A stretch of 64,000 bases of DNA. It comes from Inquilinus ginsengisoli_A (lineage in GTDB: Bacteria; Pseudomonadota; Alphaproteobacteria; DSM-16000; Inquilinaceae). A model generated the notes under the pieces. It was not told the origin of the DNA. It saw only the letters and a program-made list of their open reading frames with translations, and did not search any database. The translations under genes and the position numbers were made by a program. Of the stretch, positions 57,745 through 64,000 are shown piece after piece (the first letter of the stretch is position 1; each line of letters starts with the position of its first letter). Location of the stretch: the NCBI RefSeq assembly GCF_031453975.1, contig NZ_JAVDPW010000009.1, positions 124,001 to 188,000 of the forward strand, in the 5' to 3' direction.

Positions 57745-60114
57745 ATGGCGACCGTAACGGGGACTTCCGCCGGCGATTTCATTCATCGCGCCGGCGACGG
57801 GCACATCAGCAATGGCGGCCATGAGGTGACGGGCGTGACCACCGCCGCCGACACCATCTCCGGCGCCGAAGGCAACGACCTGATCTATGGTGATGACGGC
57901 GCCGACACGATCTCGGGCGGCAGCGGCAACGACACCATCTTCGGCGGCCAGGGTGCCGACAGCCTCAGCGGCGGTGTCGGCTACGACGTCTTCAGCTTTG
58001 AGGCCGCATCCGAGATCGACGGCCTAACCGAACAGATCGACGGCGGCGCCGACATCGACCGGCTGGACTTCGCCGTCGGCGGCGCCCGCGGCCCGATCGA
58101 CCTCAGCCACGCCACGCTGACCAGCGTGGAGGAGCTGGCGCTGAACGACAACGTCGTCACTCTGACGGCGGCGCAGCTGGGCGGGTTCACCACCATCACC
58201 GCGGGCTTCGCGATCGAGCGGCTGATCCTGTCGGCGGCGGGCACCGCGGACCTGACCGGCGCCTCGATCGGCGGGATCGACGAGATCCGCGGCACCGCCG
58301 GCAATGACATCGTCATCCTCACCGGCGTCGCCAACGGCCAGATCGTCAACGGCGTCGGCGGCAACGATACCTTGACCGGGGGCGACGGTGCCGACAGCCT
58401 CAATGGCGGTGACGGCAATGATGTCCTGACGGGGGCCGCGGGCGGCGACACCCTGGTCGGCGGCAATGGCGTCGACATCATCGGCGGCGGCGACGGCAAT
58501 GACACCATCCGTGGCGGCCAGGGGGCGGACACGCTGACCGGCGGCGTCGGCACCGACAGCTTCGCCTTCGAGCAGGCCTCGGACATCAGCGGCCTGGCCG
58601 AGCACATCGATGGCGGCGCCGATGCCGACCGGCTCGATTTCGCCACCTTCAACGCCTCTGGGGCGGTCGACCTCAGCCTCGCGGTGCTGACCGGGATCGA
58701 GGAGCTCGACACCGCCGGCAATGGCAGCACGGTGACCCTGACGGCGGCGCAGCTGGGCGCCTTCGCCACCATCACCGGCGGCTTCGGCGCCGACATCCTG
58801 ATTCTGTCCACCGCCGGCACCGCCGACCTGACCGGCGCCGCGATCGGCGGGATCGACGAGATCCGCGGTTCGGCCGGCAACGACGTCGTCACCCTGACGG
58901 CGGTCGCCAATGGCCAGACCGTCAACGGCGTGGCCGGCAATGACATGCTGACAGGGGGCAACGGCAACGACGTCCTCGGCGGCGGCGACGGCGCCGACAC
59001 GCTGGCGGGGGGCAACGGCAACGACACCATCGATGGCGGCCAGGGCGCCGACACGCTCAGCGGCGGCATCGGCTACGACGTCTTCGCCTTCCACCAGGTC
59101 TCGGACATCAGCGGCCTGGCCGAGCGCATCGACGGAGGCGCGGATGTCGACCGGATCGACTTCACCGTCAACGGCGCCACCGGGCCGGTCAATCTCAGCC
59201 TTGCCATCATCGCCAATGTCGAGGAGCTGGACCTGGCCAGCAACGACGTCACCCTGACGGCGGCGCAGCTCGACGGCTTCACCCGGATCATCGGCGGCTT
59301 CGGCGCCGAGCGGCTGATCCTGTCGGCCCCGGGCACCGTGGATCTCACCGGCGCCGTGGTCGCGGGCATCGACGAGATCCGCGGTTCTTCGGGCGCCGAC
59401 ACGCTCGTCCTGACCGGCATTGCCGAGGGGCAGACCGTCAACGGCCTCGACGGCGCCGACCGCATCGACGGCGGCAACGGCAACGACGCCCTGAACGGAG
59501 GGCTCGGCGACGACACCGTGCGCGGCGGCGTTGGCGCCGATGTGCTGAACGGCGGTATCGGCACCGATCTGGCGATCTACAGCGAAAGCGTCCTCGGGGT
59601 GACGGTCAACCTGGCCACCAGGACCGGCGTCGGCGGCAACGCCCAGGGCGACACCCTGACCGACATCGAGAATCTGATCGGCAGCCGCAGCAACGACGTG
59701 CTGGTCGGGAATGCCGGGGCCAACGCACTGCTCGGCAGCGACGGCGCCGATGTGCTGACCGGGGCCGGCGGCAAGGACAGCCTGACGGGCGGCATCGGGG
59801 CCGACCGCTTCGTCTACGCCGCAATCGGCGACAGCCCGGTCGGCGCCGGCGCCGACCTGATCACCGATTTCAGCCATGCCCAGGTCGACCGCATCGACCT
59901 GGCGGGGATCGACGCCAACACCACGCTGGCGGGCGACCAGGCCTTCGCCTTCATCGGCGCGGCCGCCTTCACCCACCATGCCGGCGAGCTGCGGGCGACC
60001 GTGGCCGGCGCCGTCACCACCGTCGCCGGCGACGTCAATGGCGACGGGGTGGCCGATTTCAGCGTGACGCTGACCGGCGCCCTGACCCTGGTCGCCGCCG
60101 ACTTCGTGCTGTAA
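57745..60114 (+). CDS. RTX-type calcium-binding secreted protein with three 170-190 aa repeats
   Basis: 789 aa, AAAGGA site before the ATG. No Sec signal. RTX nonapeptides (GGSGNDTIFGGQGADSLSGG and others) alternate with a non-RTX module seen three times (from about residues 79, 270 and 444): DISGLAEHIDGGAD, VTLTAAQLGAFATITGGFGA, LILSTAGTADLTGA and GGIDEIRGSAGNDVVTL. The last about 100 residues (LITDFSHAQVDRIDLAGIDA, AFAFIGAAAFTHHAGELRA, VNGDGVADFSVTLTG, LVAADFVL) are closely similar to RTX gene 1, pointing to the same type I exporter. No enzymatic domain is visible; a surface-layer or adhesin role is probable. Confidence 0.9.
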   Translation: MATVTGTSAGDFIHRAGDGHISNGGHEVTGVTTAADTISGAEGNDLIYGDDGADTISGGSGNDTIFGGQGADSLSGGVGYDVFSFEAASEIDGLTEQIDGGADIDRLDFAVGGARGPIDLSHATLTSVEELALNDNVVTLTAAQLGGFTTITAGFAIERLILSAAGTADLTGASIGGIDEIRGTAGNDIVILTGVANGQIVNGVGGNDTLTGGDGADSLNGGDGNDVLTGAAGGDTLVGGNGVDIIGGGDGNDTIRGGQGADTLTGGVGTDSFAFEQASDISGLAEHIDGGADADRLDFATFNASGAVDLSLAVLTGIEELDTAGNGSTVTLTAAQLGAFATITGGFGADILILSTAGTADLTGAAIGGIDEIRGSAGNDVVTLTAVANGQTVNGVAGNDMLTGGNGNDVLGGGDGADTLAGGNGNDTIDGGQGADTLSGGIGYDVFAFHQVSDISGLAERIDGGADVDRIDFTVNGATGPVNLSLAIIANVEELDLASNDVTLTAAQLDGFTRIIGGFGAERLILSAPGTVDLTGAVVAGIDEIRGSSGADTLVLTGIAEGQTVNGLDGADRIDGGNGNDALNGGLGDDTVRGGVGADVLNGGIGTDLAIYSESVLGVTVNLATRTGVGGNAQGDTLTDIENLIGSRSNDVLVGNAGANALLGSDGADVLTGAGGKDSLTGGIGADRFVYAAIGDSPVGAGADLITDFSHAQVDRIDLAGIDANTTLAGDQAFAFIGAAAFTHHAGELRATVAGAVTTVAGDVNGDGVADFSVTLTGALTLVAADFVL

Positions 60115-60148
60115 TCGAGGGCGGCGCCCGGGCGGCAGCCTCGGTCTC

Positions 60149-61165
60149 TCAGAACGGCCAGGCTGCCGCCATCGCATTCGACACCGACCGGCGCAGGGTG
60201 CGGATGCCGGTCTCGACATGGCGCGACGGGTGCACCCGGTTGGTCAGCAGGGTCCAGGCATGGCCGCGGTCGAGGTCGATCCACAGCGCCGTGCCGGTGA
60301 AGCCGGTGTGGCCGATGGTGTCGGGCGAACACAGCGACCCGCCGGACCAGCCGTCATACCGCACCTCCCAGCCCAGCCCGCGGGGCCCGCCCTGGCTGCG
60401 GCCGGCCTCGGCGACCGTGGCTGGGCGCAGCACCTTGCCGGCCAGGAAGGCCTCGGCGAAGTCCAGCACCGCGGCGGCGCTGCCGAACAGCCCGGCATGG
60501 CCGGCGATGCCGCCCAGGGCGAAGGCGTTCTCGTCATGCACCTCGCCACGCATCACCCGGCCGCGCCAGGTGCAGCGCTCGGTGGCGACGGCACGGGAAG
60601 ACGGGCCGGGGCTGACGGCGAAGTCGCCCGGTGGCAGCAGGTCGCGCAGCGGCTTGCCGCGCAGCCGCTCGACCAGGATGCCCAGCAGCACGTAGTTGAC
60701 GTCGGAATAGAGGTCGGCGCCCAGCACCCAGTCCTTCTGCAGCACCAGCGCCTTCAGCGTCTCCGGGTCGCTGCCCCAGGTGTAGAGCGGCTCCACCGCC
60801 GGCAGGCCGGAGCGGTGGGACAGCGCCTGGCGGATGGTGATCTGCCGCACCGGATGGTCGGGCTGGTACTGCCGCAGGTCGGGCAGGTGCAGCGCCAGCG
60901 GGTCGGACAGGTCGACCCGCCCCTCCTGCACCAGCCGCAGCACCTCGGTGGTGGTCAGGATCACCTTGGTCAGGCTGGCCAGGTCGAACAGGGAATTCTC
61001 GGCCATGGGCGCCCGGTCCGGCACCAGGGCGGCGTGGCCGCCGAAGCGGATGGCGCGGTCGCCCTCGCGTGTGACAAGCCCCAGCACGGCGCCGGGGATG
61101 CGGCCGGCATCGATGGCTTCGTCGACCAGGGCGAAGGCGGCATCGGCCGCGGCGGTGAGGGTCAT
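60149..61165 (-). CDS. Serine hydrolase, beta-lactamase/penicillin-binding-protein-like
   Basis: 338 aa. Class C-type active site: SxxK in FDLASLTKVILTTTEVLRLV, YxN-like YSDVNYVLLGILVE and the HTG triad element in TIGHTGFTGTALW. No signal peptide is obvious, so it is probably cytoplasmic. In alphaproteobacteria such proteins are often encoded with anmK in cell-wall recycling clusters and may process anhydro-muropeptides or D-amino acid peptides. anmK lies 28 bp upstream on the same strand, so the pair is likely one operon. Confidence 0.87.
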   Translation of the reverse strand: MTLTAAADAAFALVDEAIDAGRIPGAVLGLVTREGDRAIRFGGHAALVPDRAPMAENSLFDLASLTKVILTTTEVLRLVQEGRVDLSDPLALHLPDLRQYQPDHPVRQITIRQALSHRSGLPAVEPLYTWGSDPETLKALVLQKDWVLGADLYSDVNYVLLGILVERLRGKPLRDLLPPGDFAVSPGPSSRAVATERCTWRGRVMRGEVHDENAFALGGIAGHAGLFGSAAAVLDFAEAFLAGKVLRPATVAEAGRSQGGPRGLGWEVRYDGWSGGSLCSPDTIGHTGFTGTALWIDLDRGHAWTLLTNRVHPSRHVETGIRTLRRSVSNAMAAAWPF

Positions 61166-61193
61166 TCGGTGCGGTCCAACTGGTGGGGCAGGG

Positions 61194-62294
61194 TCACGCC
61201 GCGCGGGGCAGGGGGCGGTGCAGCACGCCGCCGGTCATCGGCCGGGGCACGCCGGTGGTGGTGGGCAGGCTCAGCGGCAGCCCGTCCAGCGAGCGCACGG
61301 CGAGGAAGGCGAAGGCCTGCGCCTCCAGCGCGTCGCCGTCCCAGCCCACCGCCTCGACCGGGTCGACCGGCACGCCCAGGGCCTGGCGCAGCCCGGCCAT
61401 CAGCGTCGAATTGTGCCGGCCCCCGCCGGTCACCAGCCAGCGCTTCGGGGCGGCGGCGAAATGCCGGCGCGAGGCTGCCACCGAGGCCACGGTGAAGGCG
61501 GCCAAAGTGGCGGCGCCGTCGGCCAGGGACAGCCCGTCGACCGCCCCCAACGGGAAGTCGTTGCGGTCCAGCGACTTCGGCGGCGGGGCGTCGAAATAGG
61601 GGTTGGCCAACAGCGCGGCCAGACGGTCTTCAGCCACCGTGCCGCCGGCGGCGATGCGGCCGTCCTCGTCGTAGCGGGCGCCGGTGTGGCGCTGCACCCA
61701 GTCGTCGATCATGGCGCTGGCCGGGCCGGTGTCGAAGGCGGTGATCGCGCCGTCCTCGATCACCGTGACATTGCCGACGCCGCCCAGGTTCAGCACCGCG
61801 ACCGGCCGGGGCAGGCCCTTCGCCAGGGCGGCGTGGTACAGCGGCGCGAAGGGCGCGCCCTGGCCGCCGGCCGCGACGTCGGCCGAGCGGAAGTCGTTGA
61901 CGCAGGGGATGCCCAGCGCCGCGGCCAGCCGGGCGCCGTCGCCAAGCTGGCGGGTGAAGCGGCGCTCCGGCCGGTGCAGCACGGTCTGGCCATGCATGCC
62001 GACCACGTCGACCGCCTCCGGCTTCAGCCCGGCCTCGTTCAGCAACCGGCGCACGGCGGCCACGTTCAGGTCTGTGACCGCGGCGGACAGCTCGGCCAGC
62101 GCCTCGTGCTCGGCCCGCGCCGGGTCGCGCGCCACCGCCAGCAGGGCGTTGCGGACATCGTCGGTGTAGGGCGTGGTCGAGGCGGCGCCGCGCGCGAACA
62201 CGGTGTCGCCGTCGGTCTCGATCACCGCGACGTCGACCCCGTCCATCGAGGTGCCGCTCATCAGGCCGATCGCGATTCGCCGGGCTGCGGTCAT
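61194..62294 (-). CDS. anmK: Anhydro-N-acetylmuramic acid kinase
   Basis: 366 aa from ATG 62294 (GAGGAAGG upstream), with IAIGLMSGTSMDGVDVAVIE as the ATP-binding signature and the substrate region VNDFRSADVAAGGQGAPFAP plus VLNLGGVGNVTVI. AnmK phosphorylates and opens 1,6-anhydro-MurNAc released during peptidoglycan turnover, giving MurNAc-6-phosphate. It precedes the serine hydrolase gene and is divergent from a peptide-binding protein gene, together a cell-wall recycling group. Confidence 0.95.
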   Translation of the reverse strand: MTAARRIAIGLMSGTSMDGVDVAVIETDGDTVFARGAASTTPYTDDVRNALLAVARDPARAEHEALAELSAAVTDLNVAAVRRLLNEAGLKPEAVDVVGMHGQTVLHRPERRFTRQLGDGARLAAALGIPCVNDFRSADVAAGGQGAPFAPLYHAALAKGLPRPVAVLNLGGVGNVTVIEDGAITAFDTGPASAMIDDWVQRHTGARYDEDGRIAAGGTVAEDRLAALLANPYFDAPPPKSLDRNDFPLGAVDGLSLADGAATLAAFTVASVAASRRHFAAAPKRWLVTGGGRHNSTLMAGLRQALGVPVDPVEAVGWDGDALEAQAFAFLAVRSLDGLPLSLPTTTGVPRPMTGGVLHRPLPRAA

Positions 62295-62439
62295 GGTGTT
62301 CGCCTTCCTCGCTCGATTCACCCGACGATAGCGCCGAAGGCGGGCGGCCTAGAAGAGGGAAGGTTCCCGGCGGGGCGTTGACCTTGCCGGGCGAACCCGC
62401 CTTACTGGCTCGAAATCAGCATTCGGGGGAGGCAGGGAA

Positions 62440-63939
62440 ATGGGTCGGATGGTTCTGGCGGCCGTGGCCGCGGCGGCGATCATGGCGGTTCCGGCGGCGC
62501 GGGCGCAGACGCTGGAGATCGCGACCGACCAGTCGCCGGTCGGGCTGGACCCGCATGTCGCCACCTCCTTCGCCACGGTGCTGGTCAACAGCGTGATCTA
62601 TGAGGGGCTGACCGGGGTCGACAAGGACCTCAAGGTGGTTCCCGACCTTGCCGAATCCTGGACCGTCTCGGCCGACGGGCTGACCTATGTCTTCACCCTG
62701 CGGCCGGGGGCGAAGTTCCATGACGGGTCGGCGGTGACGCCGGCCGACGTGGCCGCCAGCTTCGCCCGGGTGCGCGACCCCAAGACCGGCTCGCCCTATG
62801 CCAGCCGCATCGACATGGTGAAGGACGTGGCCGCCACCGGCGACCGCCAGGTGACGGTGACGCTGTCGACGCCCTCGGCGCCCTTCCTCGCCAACCTGCC
62901 ACAGATCTCGATCGTGCCGGCCGCGGCGGTGACCGGCGGGGTCGACCTGCAGCGCAAGCCGGACGGCACCGGCCCGTTCAAGCTGCAGGAATGGGTGCCC
63001 GACACCTATCTGCTGCTGGCCAAGAACGACGCCTATTGGCAGGCGGGGCTGCCGAAGCTGGCCGCGGTCAAGTTCAACATCGTGCCCGAAGCCTCGACCC
63101 GCCAGGTCGGCATCTCCGGCGGCACCTACCAAATGCTGCCGAATGTAGACCCGACCACGGCGGCGACGCTGGACGGCACGGCCGGCGTCACGCTGCTGGA
63201 AACGCCGGACCTGTCCTACACCCTGGTCGGCATGAACGTGTCGAAGCCGCCCTTCGACAACCCGAAGGTGCGCGAGGCACTGAACACCGCGATCGACCGG
63301 GCCCAGATCGTCCAGGCCGCCTATTTCGGCAAGGGCCAGCCGGGCGGGCCGCTGTCGCCGGCCCTGAAGGACTGGGCGGTGCCGGTCGCCGACTACCCCT
63401 GCTACGCCGCGGATCCGGAGAAGGCGAAGGCGCTGCTGGCCGAGGCGGGTATCGCCCTGCCGCTGAAGGCGGAGATGAAGGTGCTGGGGTCGAACCAGAA
63501 CGTGGTCGACGTCGCCCAGGTGGTGCAGGCCCAGCTCAACGCCGCCGGCTTCGACATCGCCTTGAACGTGCAGGAGCAGGGCAGCTTCATCCAGGATTGG
63601 CGCAACTCCAACTTCCAGATCTTCGCCTCGGTCAATGGCGGCAGCGTTGACCCGGACGGCTACCTGTTCCGCACCTTCCACACCGCCGGGTCGACCAACG
63701 TGTTCAAGTATTCGGATGCGGCCGTGGACAAGCTGCTCGACGATGGCCGGACGACGCTGGATCCGGCGAAGCGCCGCGACATCTACGCCGATCTGCAGAA
63801 GCGCCTGGCCTGCGACGGGCCGATCGCGCATCTGGTCTATGGCCAGCTGTTCACCGCGGTGCGTGACGGCGTCACCGGCTACCAGATCGTCGGCAACCGC
63901 TCGACCCGCTCGCTGCGCCAGACGTCGCTGGCGCAGTGA
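62440..63939 (+). CDS. ABC transporter substrate-binding protein, family 5 (peptide/opine/muropeptide)
   Basis: 499 aa with a GGGGGAGG site and a signal peptide (about 1-20, AAVAAAAIMAVPAARAQ). SBP_bac_5 pattern: DQSPVGLDPHVATSFATVLV, VNSVIYEGLTGVDKDL, YVFTLRPGAKFHDG and the DPDGYLFRTFHTAGST loop near the C-terminus. Family 5 proteins bind peptides or related compounds in the periplasm. Divergent from anmK, it likely captures cell-wall (muro)peptides; permeases would follow beyond the window. Confidence 0.88.
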   Translation: MGRMVLAAVAAAAIMAVPAARAQTLEIATDQSPVGLDPHVATSFATVLVNSVIYEGLTGVDKDLKVVPDLAESWTVSADGLTYVFTLRPGAKFHDGSAVTPADVAASFARVRDPKTGSPYASRIDMVKDVAATGDRQVTVTLSTPSAPFLANLPQISIVPAAAVTGGVDLQRKPDGTGPFKLQEWVPDTYLLLAKNDAYWQAGLPKLAAVKFNIVPEASTRQVGISGGTYQMLPNVDPTTAATLDGTAGVTLLETPDLSYTLVGMNVSKPPFDNPKVREALNTAIDRAQIVQAAYFGKGQPGGPLSPALKDWAVPVADYPCYAADPEKAKALLAEAGIALPLKAEMKVLGSNQNVVDVAQVVQAQLNAAGFDIALNVQEQGSFIQDWRNSNFQIFASVNGGSVDPDGYLFRTFHTAGSTNVFKYSDAAVDKLLDDGRTTLDPAKRRDIYADLQKRLACDGPIAHLVYGQLFTAVRDGVTGYQIVGNRSTRSLRQTSLAQ

Positions 63940-63984
63940 TGGGGTGGGGCAGTGAAGATGAAGGTGCGCGACCGTCCTTTCTTT

Positions 63985-64000
63985 GTCATGCCACGGCTTG
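63985..64000. repeat. Probable start of a TGTCAT-type palindromic repeat cut by the window end
   Basis: The final bases read TTGTCATGCCACGGCTTG, the same lead-in as the left end of the element at 55345 (TGTCATCCTCGGGCTTG). The matching half would lie outside the window. Confidence 0.45.

Noticed and set aside
58024..60219. Long minus-strand frame opposite RTX gene 2
   Set aside because: Low-complexity Asp/Val/Gly-rich translation of the complement of an RTX gene; no start signal or homology.

Overview
The window is GC-rich (about 70% by eye) bacterial chromosome. The gene set (UbiG, alphaproteobacterial-type aspartokinase, GAF-containing PtsP, RodZ-like HTH protein, IspG, PrfA-PrmC-DUF4167, EtfBA, RutR-type regulator) suggests an alphaproteobacterium, probably Rhodospirillales (Azospirillum/Inquilinus-like); the genus is an inference. 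No phage, IS element, CRISPR array or rRNA operon was seen. Most of the window is ordinary core and catabolic content, with accessory islands.

Layout. 1-6.5 kb: end of a surface-polysaccharide locus (capsule-type glycosyltransferase fragment, Wzz-like chain-length protein, acyltransferase 3, two sugar epimerase/SDR proteins, GT4 glycosyltransferase). 6.5-17 kb: core genes ubiG, lysC, ptsP, rodZ-like, ispG, prfA, prmC and a DUF4167 protein with a 21-glycine run and AT-hook-like tails. 17-25.8 kb: PRC-barrel protein, SpsF-like cytidylyltransferase, etfB-etfA, lipoprotein, SCO1, a 57-aa SHOCT-like protein, AEC transporter, PAP2 phosphatase, and a MOSC-reductase-ferredoxin fusion. 26-35.7 kb: TauD-type dioxygenase, SDR, an orphan protein, a dmeR-(59 aa ORF)-dmeF cobalt/nickel efflux operon with a clear operator, an M19 dipeptidase variant, cyclophilin, Lrp regulator, HtrA-like protease, YHS protein.

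35.8-47.8 kb is the most coherent functional block: reductive pyrimidine degradation. A RutR-like TetR regulator, preT and preA (dihydropyrimidine dehydrogenase), an M20 amidohydrolase (beta-ureidopropionase/carbamoylase type) and a complete ABC importer with an NMT1/THI5-like binding protein lie together. A near-perfect RutR-type operator sits upstream of preT. Dihydropyrimidinase, the middle enzyme, is absent, and a VapBC-type toxin-antitoxin pair is wedged between preT and preA. A 15/16 match to the ParB site parS overlaps the GTG start of the binding protein gene.

47.8-64 kb: two large RTX (type I secreted) proteins about 7 kb apart, sharing the same C-terminal signal region and an identical 10-bp palindrome upstream. 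Between them are an ArsR/AHSA1 pair, recR, tRNA-Gly(CCC), a class III aminotransferase with a PuuA-like glutamine synthetase, and an M2 peptidase. The end holds a muropeptide-recycling group (serine hydrolase, anmK, peptide-binding protein). Dispersed palindromic elements occur at about 1.94-2.10, 28.6, 44.65-44.80 and 55.35 kb, with one apparently starting at the right edge.
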